32,547 nt of DNA from Bacteriovoracaceae bacterium (lineage in GTDB: Bacteria > Bdellovibrionota > UBA1018). The notes under the pieces are model-generated. The model saw only the letters and a program-made list of their open reading frames with translations. It was not told where the DNA came from and searched no databases. The stretch covers positions 1-32,547 of the forward strand of contig CANFJX010000017.1 in assembly GCA_947447665.1 (NCBI GenBank), given 5' to 3'. Positions 1 to 8,661 of the stretch are shown here, one piece after another. The position numbers and the translations under genes were made by a program. The number at the start of each line of letters is the position of its first letter. Positions within the stretch are counted from its first letter, which is position 1.

Positions 1-2038
1 CCGTGAATTGAATCGGAGATTCCTTCGCCTTACCGACCAAGGGCGGCCGCATCTGGCTCGGCATCTGGCTCGGCATCTGGCTCGGCATCTGGCTCGGCAT
101 CTGGCTCGGCATCTGCGGTTCAGGTAGCCTAACCCAGTATTGATTCGCGTATTTTAAAAGCTGAAGGTATCGTTCGCCTGAGTCATTCAGTTCGAGCAGT
201 GCTTTCAACTCTGACGGAAATTTTCGCTTGATGCCGTAATCTTCGTCAGAAGCAGCTCCTGCTCCCATCCAAGCACAAATGGCGGCCGTCGTACCATTCA
301 CAAACTGCATCCCAGAGTAGAGAAAACTCAAATGATGATCAATACAACTAGTCAGCAGTTTTCTCGACTTCCAAGTCTTTCCGTTACGATGGGGCTCGAA
401 GAAAACATCATCTGCGATATCAATCAGGTTGTTCGCCTCCCAAATGGCCCCCATCACAATCCAGAACGTTGGATCCGTGGCAAGTGAGACCGTGACAATG
501 GGTCGAACGCAGTCTGAAAAAAGAGTACAAAGGCTCTGTGCTTGGTAGAGTTTGCGAACTCCAAGACTCAGAAACTCATCAACACTGCATCGACTAGCCC
601 ACTCTGTAGAAAAATCCTCAATATAGGCGCCGCTCAAAAGATGAGCTCCAGTATCCCAAGACCCGACCCGCTGATTCCAAAAACTAGCACAATTATTTGG
701 AACCTCAGTTTCCACTTCAGGTCCCGGTGCCATCCCAATTCGATCTCCCGCCCAACGAAAGGCAAATCCTTTTTTTTGATCCTCAGCGTAGAAAGCTCCA
801 TCTACAGGATGTCGTCGCATATTTCCAAGATAAGTATCTAAATCAGCTACGCTGACTGCACCGTGCGGAGCTAGAACAGTCCCAAGCTTATTTTTAAAAT
901 AATTATGTCGATCTGACCTCCGATACTCTCGCTTTTGCATATGAGTTAAATAATTTGTATTATTCGATGGCTTAATTGGAAATGCGATCAATTTAGTGTC
1001 TCCATCGAGCAACGGCAAATAAGGATCAAAGCCAGCCGGAAAGAGAACATCATCGTCAATATCCATCACGTACTTGAAGCCACGACTCTTCGCAACTACA
1101 GCACCGAGATACTCTGCGGCTACCTTATTTCCCCACTCTTCGACAAAGTAATAACTAACACCAAAATACCTAGAATCACTCTGCAATAGTCGATACGTGG
1201 GGCTCTCATCTCTTGAGTATCTGCCGCCCGAGTTTTCCACGATTACGATCTGATCAAATCCAAATCTAGCCCGCGCGAGACTATCGAGCGTAGGCTGAAC
1301 GTCCTTATTTTTTCCATGCACTGGAAGCACAACCGCAAGCTCTCGTAGTCTTTCAGCCGATGTTTGGATCTCCGCTCGTGAGCCAGGATGTGAACTTAAT
1401 AGGGCAGCAAAACTCAACAGGGACTCCGTCCCGTTTAAAAGAATGAATGCTTCCATGCTATTAAACAAATCCCTATAAACATTGAGCCCATCTACCTCAA
1501 AGATATAAGCAGCCCCCGCGCTAATAGCAGTAAATGCAGCTATTCCTAGAGCTCTCTTCTGGGTGCATTTAAGCCACCACTTTGGACTGGCACAAAATGC
1601 CCCACACTGGGCCAACTGAGCTGCAGAGCAATCAAAACATCCGAACGTATACCGCGATGAACGCTCACAATCGCTCCAACTCTCAGAGCCTGGAGCTAAG
1701 ACCGGTTCGGGCTCTTGTGGCTGATCTACGACTCCATCTTTCGATGCCCCAGTTGAAACTTCAGAACCCAAATCAAGAGTCTTCTCATCCTCCCCCGATT
1801 GAACGGCATCGACTTGGACCTGAGGCAATTGATCAGGAGATGAGCTAACCCCGCCGAAGTCCACTTGCCCAGGTAACACTGAATTACCTTGCGCCTCTTG
1901 ACCACGGACTCGCCTGACTCGAACCACCCTACCTATCGGAGCATCTTCATCTCCTGCAAAGGTTACGGCGATTTGGAGCTGTATTAGGGCTCCAATTAAA
2001 AATAAGTAATTACCAATATTAGATCTAGCGACACCCAC
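1..2038 (-). CDS. Membrane-anchored GT2-type glycosyltransferase, partial
   Basis: The frame is open for 679 codons and runs off the left edge, so the C-terminus is missing. I chose the GTG at 2038-2036 because a G-rich Shine-Dalgarno (AGGGGGGAT) lies just upstream. Visible parts: a hydrophobic N-terminal segment (residues about 9-27); a low-complexity linker; a six-cysteine cluster (C124, 134, 137, 145, 149, 158); a second membrane segment (163-180); then a GT-A-like fold from about 233. Glycosyltransferase marks are VVLPVHGKN, a VIVENSGG strand, GNKVAAEYL, a DIDDD metal-binding motif (326-330), a YAED catalytic-base motif (417-420) and a QRVGSW segment (456-461) where processive GT2 enzymes carry QxxRW. 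The degenerate last motif suggests a divergent family. The visible C-terminus has five PSQM repeats. Codon use is more AT-rich than in the central housekeeping genes. The fold is fairly sure; the sugar substrate and product are unknown. Confidence 0.72.
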   Translation of the reverse strand, partial: MGVARSNIGNYLFLIGALIQLQIAVTFAGDEDAPIGRVVRVRRVRGQEAQGNSVLPGQVDFGGVSSSPDQLPQVQVDAVQSGEDEKTLDLGSEVSTGASKDGVVDQPQEPEPVLAPGSESWSDCERSSRYTFGCFDCSAAQLAQCGAFCASPKWWLKCTQKRALGIAAFTAISAGAAYIFEVDGLNVYRDLFNSMEAFILLNGTESLLSFAALLSSHPGSRAEIQTSAERLRELAVVLPVHGKNKDVQPTLDSLARARFGFDQIVIVENSGGRYSRDESPTYRLLQSDSRYFGVSYYFVEEWGNKVAAEYLGAVVAKSRGFKYVMDIDDDVLFPAGFDPYLPLLDGDTKLIAFPIKPSNNTNYLTHMQKREYRRSDRHNYFKNKLGTVLAPHGAVSVADLDTYLGNMRRHPVDGAFYAEDQKKGFAFRWAGDRIGMAPGPEVETEVPNNCASFWNQRVGSWDTGAHLLSGAYIEDFSTEWASRCSVDEFLSLGVRKLYQAQSLCTLFSDCVRPIVTVSLATDPTFWIVMGAIWEANNLIDIADDVFFEPHRNGKTWKSRKLLTSCIDHHLSFLYSGMQFVNGTTAAICAWMGAGAASDEDYGIKRKFPSELKALLELNDSGERYLQLLKYANQYWVRLPEPQMPSQMPSQMPSQMPSQMPSQMRPPLVGKAKESPIQFT
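51..110 (-). repeat. 12-bp tandem repeat, five perfect copies, in-frame
   Basis: Five identical copies of atctggctcggc sit end to end at 51-62, 63-74, 75-86, 87-98 and 99-110, followed by a partial atctg. In the glycosyltransferase frame each unit encodes Pro-Ser-Gln-Met. Because the unit is a multiple of three, copy-number change would lengthen or shorten the protein without breaking the frame. Perfect identity points to recent expansion by slippage. Confidence 0.95.
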
Positions 2039-2237
2039 TTTTTATCCCCCCTGCAAATCAACTGGGGCTCTTCTATCTTAAAAAATATAAAATAGAATAA
2101 AAATATCGCATTGATCCAAAAAAATATTTTAATATGAATTCTAATTCGACTCTATTCGCTAGAACTCTGATTATAAATCCTCTATAAATCGAGCTGGGGA
2201 ATTTCAGGCCTTGACGAATAAGTGGGGGAGTCAGTTC
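2039..2237. promoter_or_regulatory. AT-rich divergent intergenic region
   Basis: About 200 bp separate the glycosyltransferase (leftward) from the small secreted protein (rightward), so both promoters should lie here. The DNA is very AT-rich. TATAAA-type boxes appear around 2170-2190 facing the plus-strand gene. The leftward ribosome-binding site is the G-run (C-run on plus) at about 2045-2050. The plus gene has GGGGGAG at about 2224-2230. No convincing -35 box or operator could be fixed by eye. Confidence 0.45.
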
Positions 2238-2774
2238 ATGGCAAAATGCAACAATAGGTGCCGGATATTTATTTTTCTATTTGTGATTGTGCTTGGGCAA
2301 TCTCTAATAGTAGCTCAGTCAAATTCTTGTTTTTCTGACGAACAAAGAAATATTATTCCTGAAAAAGTGGTGTATGTAGCCGTCGAAAGTCATGAATTTA
2401 ACGAAGGCCTGAATAAGGGATTAACAAATAAATTCGTAACTGATGCATTATTTGCCCTTGCAGAAACGCGGGCGATGCTTTTTTGCTATTATCATGGATT
2501 TGATCGACTGGTTTCATTTTCGCTCAGCTATCGAAATGCCGATTCCTTCAAACTCGGGACTGCCTTCGAGTTCGTCTGGATGCTGTTTTACGAGCCTGTT
2601 ACTCACTTTCCTCGAGCCAAACTGGACCTCCCCAAACCTTCCGATCGCGAGCAACCAATCCAACAAAGCGAACATCTTGACGCACTGCTAGGAAATAGTA
2701 TCAAAAGCGACCCAGAGTCCCACGTCCCTCACCTCGTTTTTACTGATTTAGTTTGCGCTAAAAAGTCAGAATAA
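2238..2774 (+). CDS. Small secreted protein of unknown function
   Basis: 178 aa. I take the ATG at 2238 rather than the in-frame TTG at 2211 because GGGGGAG lies 7 nt upstream and the protein then begins MAKCNNRCR followed by a classic hydrophobic signal core (IFIFLFVIVLG), with a likely Sec cleavage near VAQS. The mature part begins with NSCFSDEQ and includes an aromatic stretch (AFEFVWMLFYEP) and a polar tail ending CAKKSE. Three mature cysteines could form disulfides in the periplasm. I recognise no family. It lies 160 nt upstream of the efflux genes on the same strand, but the gap and its different character argue against a shared function. AT-rich codon use resembles the divergent glycosyltransferase. 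Confidence 0.6.
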   Translation: MAKCNNRCRIFIFLFVIVLGQSLIVAQSNSCFSDEQRNIIPEKVVYVAVESHEFNEGLNKGLTNKFVTDALFALAETRAMLFCYYHGFDRLVSFSLSYRNADSFKLGTAFEFVWMLFYEPVTHFPRAKLDLPKPSDREQPIQQSEHLDALLGNSIKSDPESHVPHLVFTDLVCAKKSE

Positions 2775-2900
2775 CCTTTGACGCTCAGCCACTAAAAGCA
2801 TATTAATTAAGTCATGGGGATGGCCGATTGGAAATTACAGAAAAAATCGCTTCCAACCCATAATTTCAACATCGCAAGTTCCTCTTACCTACCTACACAA

Positions 2901-2925
2901 TCCGATCTTTTTTGTATCGGAGGAG
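2901..2925 (+). promoter_or_regulatory. Small inverted repeat touching the efflux-operon RBS
   Basis: TCCGAT (2901-2906) and ATCGGA (2916-2921) are perfect inverted repeats around a 9-nt T-rich loop. The right arm overlaps the strong Shine-Dalgarno GGAGGAG (2919-2925) of the outer-membrane factor, whose ATG is at 2935. It could be a weak RBS-masking hairpin or part of a repressor site; six base pairs could also be chance. Confidence 0.35.
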
Positions 2926-2934
2926 TTTAGCCCA

Positions 2935-4428
2935 ATGACACTAAAACCCCTCACTCGAAGCATTGCCTTGATTGCGCTCACATGGGCTGAGGGGCTAGCC
3001 GAAGCCAATCCCTCGCTCGACTTAAAGGACTACATCACTCAAGTGACTCAGAAAAACACAGGAGTCCAAGGATCAACACTCTCGGGGACCGCAAGCGAGA
3101 TGCGATCGATTGAAGCTAAACTGCTCACCGCTCCGACCCTCTATGCCAGCATAGAAACCAAAGGTGATGGAAAAATTCAGCCCTTCTCATTCCTTCAATA
3201 TGATCGCCTGGAAACCAATGTCGCGTCTTTGGGGGTCATGCAAAATTTTAGTTTCGGTCTGCAAGCCAAGCTGCACTACGACCTAATGACCCTTCGATAT
3301 ATTAACCCACAAACGGGAGCCCTCGGCCCTTTGGGTGCGTCTCTTGGTACAATTTTTACTAATCAGTTTATTAACTTCTCACCCGTCCTAGAGCTGACTC
3401 AAAGCCTGTGGGGGAATGGTTTTGGACGAACGACCCGGGCATCGAAAGAGCTGATCGAGGCACAAGCTCTTGCCTCCAGCCACCTCAGTCGCTTTGAGGC
3501 CCAAAACACGCTGGTACAAGCCGAACTCACTTATTGGAGGCTGGCAGCGGCACGGCAAATCATCGAGGTTCAGAACCAAGCGATCGACCGAGCTCAAAAA
3601 ATTTATGAATGGAATCAAAACCGAGTTAATCTCCACTTAGGCGATGAAGCGGACGCGCTTCAGGCCCAGGCGCTGCTACAAGCGCGCGCTCTCGACGTCC
3701 TTACTGCTAGCAATGAAGAGCGATCGGCCGCTCGCGCATTTAATTCTGCAAGAAATCAAGACTCCGATGAAGTCAAAGAGACGCTTCATCGCCTCGCTCT
3801 CGATGATTTAAATTCCGTTGAAACTCCAAAAAAGACTAAAATAAAAGAAGATGTTCAAGCGGCAAAAGAAGCGGCAAAAGCGACTCAAGCCGACTCCATT
3901 GTTCATCTTGAGAAAAACAAGCCCAATTTGGAGGTTTACGGTTCGTTGGCACTCAATGGACAGCCCCAAAATATGTACGCTCCTCCTTACGGTGGCACTG
4001 TGAACGCAGGTCAATCATTGGGTCTTTCTGTCTTACCCAATCGACCGACTTATGTCGTGGGCGTTCGATTTTCAATGCCTTTGGAATTTGATACCGTGAG
4101 TCAATCCCAAGAAGCTTGGCGACAGCAAAAAACAGCTGCCGAACTGACCTATGAGCGAAAGCTTTTTGAACAGGAAGAGAACTGGAAAGGCCTAACTCAA
4201 AGCCTCGATGACTCGAAGAAGCACCTGGAACTTTCCCAACAACTCGAGGTCACTCAGAAAAATAAACTAGAAAAGGAAAAGGAAAGACTCACTCGAGGCA
4301 GGACGACGACTTATCAAGTCCTCCTCTTCGAGCAAGATTATCTTTTCTCCCAACTCGGCCGAATCAAAGACCAAGTAACGCTGCTAAATATTCTAGCACA
4401 GATGAAACTATTTGGAGAATCCCGATGA
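2935..4428 (+). CDS. TolC-like outer-membrane efflux factor
   Basis: 497 aa. The start has an excellent RBS (GGAGGAG, 9 nt upstream). Residues 1-24 are a signal peptide, probably cleaved after AEA. The rest reads as an outer-membrane efflux protein with alternating beta-strand-like segments (VMQNFSFGLQAKLHYDL; VVGVRFSMPLEFD) and long amphipathic helices rich in Gln, Ala, Lys and Glu (for example LSRFEAQNTLVQAELTYWRLAAARQ, split here by position near residues 180-215), the pattern of the two OEP repeats that build the TolC barrel and periplasmic tunnel. The length suits the family. Its last codons overlap the RND pump start (ATGA), so the two are translated together and very likely form one export complex. 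Which compound is exported cannot be told. Confidence 0.86.
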   Translation: MTLKPLTRSIALIALTWAEGLAEANPSLDLKDYITQVTQKNTGVQGSTLSGTASEMRSIEAKLLTAPTLYASIETKGDGKIQPFSFLQYDRLETNVASLGVMQNFSFGLQAKLHYDLMTLRYINPQTGALGPLGASLGTIFTNQFINFSPVLELTQSLWGNGFGRTTRASKELIEAQALASSHLSRFEAQNTLVQAELTYWRLAAARQIIEVQNQAIDRAQKIYEWNQNRVNLHLGDEADALQAQALLQARALDVLTASNEERSAARAFNSARNQDSDEVKETLHRLALDDLNSVETPKKTKIKEDVQAAKEAAKATQADSIVHLEKNKPNLEVYGSLALNGQPQNMYAPPYGGTVNAGQSLGLSVLPNRPTYVVGVRFSMPLEFDTVSQSQEAWRQQKTAAELTYERKLFEQEENWKGLTQSLDDSKKHLELSQQLEVTQKNKLEKEKERLTRGRTTTYQVLLFEQDYLFSQLGRIKDQVTLLNILAQMKLFGESR

Positions 4429-7400
4429 GCTTAGCAGACGTTTCGATCAAGCGCCCCACTTTCATTACCTGCGTTGTTCTCCTCATGCTTGCGGTCGGGT
4501 GGATCGCGATGAAGGGAATGGGAGTTGACCTCTTCCCCGACGTGACATTTCCCGTCGTCACCGTGACTACGCCTTATCCTGGAGCAGGTCCCTCTGAAAT
4601 TGAAACGCTCGTGAGCAAGCCCCTAGAAGACGAGATTACGACATTATCAGGGATCAAGCGCCTATCTTCAATCAACGCGGAGGGATTTAGCCGAATTATC
4701 GCCGAGTTTTCGCTCGAAACGGACATCAAGTTTGCAGAACAACAAATTCGAGACCGAGTGGGAGCAACCAAGGCAAGGCTCCCTCTGGAGGTAAAAGACT
4801 CCACGATTCGCCGAATCGACCCCGCTGATCAACCTGTCGTCATTCTTTCTGTCAGCGCAGACTTACCAGAGAGTCAGCTGTATGACGTAGCTGATCAAAT
4901 AATTCGACCAAAACTCGAACAAATCAACCAGGTCGGCCTTGTTGATATTCTCGGAGGAAAAAAACGAGAAATTCATGTCAGCCTCGATCGAGCCAAACTT
5001 AAATCTCATGAGATTTCACTCAGCTCTGTAGCAGGCCGGCTAGCCGCGGCGGGTGAGAACATTCCAAGCGGAAAAGTAGACGAGGGTAAGCAAGCCACTG
5101 TCTTTAGAACTCTCGGAGAATTCCGATCCCTCAACGACATTAAAAGCACGATCGTTAACTTCTTCGGAAACGACGTTCCCACAACTATCGGCGACTTGGG
5201 CACCGTCGTTGATACCGTTGAAGACGAAAAATCCAGAGCTTATGTGAACGGCAAGAAATCTCTTTTTCTTTACGTCTATCGCCAAAGCGGCTCAAACACG
5301 ATCGCGGTGGTTGACGGAGTAAAGAAGCGAATGATCTCTCTCAACTCGGAACTCCAGCGAGTGACGGGCCACCCCTCTCTCGATATGGTGCGAGACGGAA
5401 GCGTCTGGATTAGGGCCAATGTCGATGACGTCAAAGAATCCATTTTGATCGGAATTGTTCTCGCGGTCGTAGTGGTATTCTTTTTTCTCGGCAATGGGCG
5501 ATCCACGATCATTACAGGTCTCGCACTCCCCAACTCTCTCATCGGAGCATTTATTCTCATGGCAGCCGCCGGATTCACCATCAACATCATGACTCTCCTG
5601 GCTCTCAGTCTTTCGGTCGGGCTACTCATTGATGACGCGATTGTCGTTCGTGAAAACATCTTCCGACACATTGAAATGGGTGAACCACCGATTCAGGCTG
5701 CAATCAACGGCACTAAAGAGGTTCAACTCGCCGTGATCGCTACCACCTTCACTGTCATTGCAGTCTTTGGACCTGTGGGATTCCTGAAGGGGGTTGTAGG
5801 TCAGTTTTTCAAACAATTTGGTCTCACGATCTGCTTTGCCATGGCCATTAGCCTGTTCGACGCACTCACGATCGCACCGATGCTTTCGGCTTATTTCGCA
5901 TCCAATCCCCACGAAAATAAAACTGATGGGATTTGGAATCGAACGATTGGCCGCGTCCTCAAGGGCTTTGATCGGTTCCAAACCTGGCTTGAAAATCAGT
6001 ACGAGACATTACTAAAGTATACTCTGAGGCGGCCGCTTAAGGTTCTCGGAATCAGCCTGGTCATTTTTGCTGGAAGCTGCTCTGCCGTGCGATTTGTACC
6101 TAAGACATTCTTACCGCCGCAAGACGCAGGCGAGTTTGGAGTTGGATTGGATCTTCCTCCCGGCACGAACCTCAGCGCCATGGGCGATTTAGCAAGCCAA
6201 GTCGACCAAGTCATCCGCGCCAATCCAGAAGTGGAAGTCTCAGCTCTCACCGTCGGTGACCAAGACGGTCGCTCGGAAGTCGCAAGTTTTTATGTTCGCC
6301 TCGTGGAGTCTAAGAAAAGAAAACTCAATACGATCGACTTCAAAGAAAAGCTCCGACAAGAACTGAAGGTCTTTGCCCGAGCTAACCCCCAAGTGAAGGA
6401 CTATGATGCGGTAGCGGGCGGACAACGACCCTTTACGCTGAATATCATCGGACTCGACCAAGCCGAACTTGAACGGGTCAGCCAGCAGGTATTCCAATAC
6501 CTCAAGCATCACCCGGGCTTGAAAGATGCGGATACCAGCTCGCGGGCTGGGAAACCAGAGTTCCAAGTGGACCTCGAGCCTTCCCGTGCAAAACTCCTCG
6601 GCGTCTCGACCAAGACCGTGGGTCAGGAACTCCGAGGGCAGGTCGAGGGGATTGCGGCTGCAAAATTTCGTGAACTCGGAAAAGAGTACGATATTCGAGT
6701 CCGGCTCCAGCCTAACCAAAGGAATATCAAGGATGACTTCAAATCAATTTACGTACCCAACATTAATAATAACTTGATTCGCCTGTCGGACGTTGCGACC
6801 CCCCGAGGTACCACGGGACCTGCCACGATCAATCGTCAGGACCGAGCGCGCTATATTTCTATTCTTGCTGACATCGCGCCCGGCGCAGGAATCGGCGACG
6901 TCATGAAAGACACCTCAAAGTACATTGATGAAGTCGTCAAACTCCCCCCAGGAATGAAGTATTCTTTCGTCGGCCAGGCCGAAAACTTCCAGGAGCTGAC
7001 CTCAAGCGTCGTAACCGCCATGGGACTCGGAGTTTTATTTATCTTTCTAGTCCTCGCTAGTCTTTATGAATCTTTTGTCACGCCGCTCACAATTATGTTG
7101 GCACTGCCGTTGGCCATTTGTGGATCATTCGTGGCTCTCATGATAGCTCATGAGTCTTTGAATATTTTTTCAATGATTGGAATCATCATGCTTCTTGGAA
7201 TTGCCACGAAGAACTCGATTTTATTGGTTGACTATGCCAATCAGTTGATTGTCCAAGGAAAAGACCGCGCAACTGCCGTCATCATCGCTGGAAAGACCCG
7301 ACTGAGACCTATTCTCATGACGACCATGGCCTTGATTGCCGGCACTCTGCCCGTCGCCCTCGGGCTCAATGAAGCATCGAGACAACGAACCAGTATGGGA

Positions 7401-7565
7401 GTCGCCATTATTGGCGGCCTCATTAGCTCTACCCTACTCACCCTCGTTGTGATCCCTGCGGCGTTTTCTTATATTGATCGATTCAGAATCTGGAGCAAGG
7501 CAAAACTGAGCTCGCTTCTCAGCGTGGCTAAGGTAGAACATCCTGAATCAGAAGAAACCGTTTAA
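4425..7565 (+). CDS. RND (AcrB/HAE1-type) inner-membrane efflux pump
   Basis: 1046 aa, full length for the hydrophobe/amphiphile efflux RND family. It opens with the standard first helix (SIKRPTFITCVVLLMLAVGW) and the periplasmic FPDVTFPVVTVTTPYPGAG motif. The proton relay is intact: the aspartate pair D403-D404 in LLIDDAIVV and K929 in ATKNSILLVDYAN correspond to AcrB D407/D408 and K940. Twelve membrane segments and two large periplasmic loops are evident as two similar halves. It should use proton influx to drive substrates from the periplasm or membrane into the upstream TolC-like channel. The start overlaps the upstream stop (ATGA). A periplasmic adaptor (HlyD/AcrA family) normally lies next to such genes and is absent here. 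Substrate specificity cannot be assigned. Confidence 0.94.
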   Translation: MSLADVSIKRPTFITCVVLLMLAVGWIAMKGMGVDLFPDVTFPVVTVTTPYPGAGPSEIETLVSKPLEDEITTLSGIKRLSSINAEGFSRIIAEFSLETDIKFAEQQIRDRVGATKARLPLEVKDSTIRRIDPADQPVVILSVSADLPESQLYDVADQIIRPKLEQINQVGLVDILGGKKREIHVSLDRAKLKSHEISLSSVAGRLAAAGENIPSGKVDEGKQATVFRTLGEFRSLNDIKSTIVNFFGNDVPTTIGDLGTVVDTVEDEKSRAYVNGKKSLFLYVYRQSGSNTIAVVDGVKKRMISLNSELQRVTGHPSLDMVRDGSVWIRANVDDVKESILIGIVLAVVVVFFFLGNGRSTIITGLALPNSLIGAFILMAAAGFTINIMTLLALSLSVGLLIDDAIVVRENIFRHIEMGEPPIQAAINGTKEVQLAVIATTFTVIAVFGPVGFLKGVVGQFFKQFGLTICFAMAISLFDALTIAPMLSAYFASNPHENKTDGIWNRTIGRVLKGFDRFQTWLENQYETLLKYTLRRPLKVLGISLVIFAGSCSAVRFVPKTFLPPQDAGEFGVGLDLPPGTNLSAMGDLASQVDQVIRANPEVEVSALTVGDQDGRSEVASFYVRLVESKKRKLNTIDFKEKLRQELKVFARANPQVKDYDAVAGGQRPFTLNIIGLDQAELERVSQQVFQYLKHHPGLKDADTSSRAGKPEFQVDLEPSRAKLLGVSTKTVGQELRGQVEGIAAAKFRELGKEYDIRVRLQPNQRNIKDDFKSIYVPNINNNLIRLSDVATPRGTTGPATINRQDRARYISILADIAPGAGIGDVMKDTSKYIDEVVKLPPGMKYSFVGQAENFQELTSSVVTAMGLGVLFIFLVLASLYESFVTPLTIMLALPLAICGSFVALMIAHESLNIFSMIGIIMLLGIATKNSILLVDYANQLIVQGKDRATAVIIAGKTRLRPILMTTMALIAGTLPVALGLNEASRQRTSMGVAIIGGLISSTLLTLVVIPAAFSYIDRFRIWSKAKLSSLLSVAKVEHPESEETV

Positions 7566-7696
7566 GAATAGCTCGACTTGAGTTCGGCCCGGTAAAAGAT
7601 AAATTTATACTTTTTTAATTTATATTACCTTAAATTGTTATTTTTTAGACAACTTACTACGGTTTAGGCGATTAATGATTAATATCTATTTCACAA

Positions 7697-7725
7697 CTAT
7701 TTAATACCATTAATGTATTAAATAG
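7697..7725. promoter_or_regulatory. 11-bp perfect inverted repeat upstream of lipoprotein gene
   Basis: CTATTTAATAC (7697-7707) and GTATTAAATAG (7715-7725) are perfect inverted repeats around a 7-nt spacer, ending 35 nt before the lipoprotein ATG. The arms are AT-rich, so an RNA hairpin would be weak, and a protein-binding operator is the more natural reading. The surrounding gap (7566-7760) is very AT-rich and must hold the promoter. No clear terminator for the RND gene was found in it. Confidence 0.6.
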
Positions 7726-7760
7726 CACGGTTCCTGCATCACTTTAAGCAAGGTATGCAA

Positions 7761-8651
7761 ATGAAAAAAATAAAATCACTGTCATTGATTATTGGAATCT
7801 CTTTAGCTGTGGGTTGCTCTGTAGTCAAAGCAGACATTCAAACAGAACGGCTCAATCACTATATTGAGAGAGTACAAGCTTTAGATCTTCGGCTCAAAGC
7901 AGGCAATACGGTACCTGAAGAATCTTATCAGCAAATTTTGAACGAAATCATTACGAGCGCCAAACCTAAAAACTGGGAAACCGCGTTCTACAAGCATCCC
8001 AAAATGTTGACAGCCTTGTGCGGACTTCTCTTGGATCTCTCAAGAACCATGACGGGACTATACCGAGACGTGAAAGTCATTCTACCGCCTGGAAGTATCC
8101 CGGGTGCGCCACTCCCTCCGAGAGGCCCCTACAAGCTGATCCAAACCCGTCCGGGGTTAGTACTTCCAGCCAACGTGAGGAGTCGCATTCGTGAATATCC
8201 CCATGGCCTCTGGGACGCACAAACAGCGGAGAATGTTCGAGCTGCCTTTGACATTTACTTTTCAGTTGAAGAAATTTTTAATAAGGTGGCGCGAACCTCT
8301 CGAGCCAACTACCGAGAGGCAGCCGAGCTCTTTAAAGACTCAAAGAGTGCAGCCGTTCGAGCTGACTACCAAACAGCGATGTCTGCGATCATAGAAAGTC
8401 AACCCAAACCAGCACCCAAGGTAGCACTCAAACCAGCACCCAAACCAGCACCCAAGGTAGCACTCAAGGCAGCACCGGAGGACTCTCAACTCGACGATGC
8501 GGCCGGCGACCGCCCCCGTACGCTTCTTCAGACCGCTCCGCAATGCGCACCACCAGCACCGGTTTTATCCCCTGCAACTCAGCGAACTCAAGGAGAAATC
8601 GAGGCTATTTTAGGTCTGCTCACATTTAATTTATTACCAGGCAGACTGTAG
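7761..8651 (+). CDS. Lipoprotein with Lys-Pro-Ala repeat, unknown function
   Basis: 296 aa from the ATG at 7761, which has AAGG 7 nt upstream; an in-frame ATG at 7755 is too close to that RBS. The N-terminus is a lipoprotein signal: MKKIK, a hydrophobic core, then LAVGC as lipobox, so the mature protein should carry a lipidated cysteine. The central 190 residues are predicted mostly helical, with a Pro/Gly-rich segment (VILPPGSIPGAPLPPRGPY). Residues around 215-238 are a repeat of KPAPKVAL units, a flexible basic linker of the kind that spans periplasm or cell wall. The C-terminus ends in a short hydrophobic stretch. It stands alone and converges on the next gene with a 10-bp gap. I recognise no family. 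Confidence 0.65.
   Translation: MKKIKSLSLIIGISLAVGCSVVKADIQTERLNHYIERVQALDLRLKAGNTVPEESYQQILNEIITSAKPKNWETAFYKHPKMLTALCGLLLDLSRTMTGLYRDVKVILPPGSIPGAPLPPRGPYKLIQTRPGLVLPANVRSRIREYPHGLWDAQTAENVRAAFDIYFSVEEIFNKVARTSRANYREAAELFKDSKSAAVRADYQTAMSAIIESQPKPAPKVALKPAPKPAPKVALKAAPEDSQLDDAAGDRPRTLLQTAPQCAPPAPVLSPATQRTQGEIEAILGLLTFNLLPGRL
8406..8465 (+). repeat. 24-bp tandem repeat with a half unit, in-frame
   Basis: A 24-bp unit occurs at 8406-8429 and again at 8442-8465, identical in both copies, with the first 12 bp of the unit repeated between them at 8430-8441. It encodes KPAPKVAL, KPAP, KPAPKVAL. Near-perfect identity suggests recent duplication and possible length variation between strains. Confidence 0.9.
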
Positions 8652-8661
8652 CGAGGGGAAC

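Noticed and set aside
51..110. CRISPR-like array
   Set aside because: The repeats are contiguous with no spacers and encode in-frame PSQM units.
6240..6719. 159-codon open frame opposite the RND pump
   Set aside because: It lies inside a complete, conserved pump gene and shows no domain or RBS.
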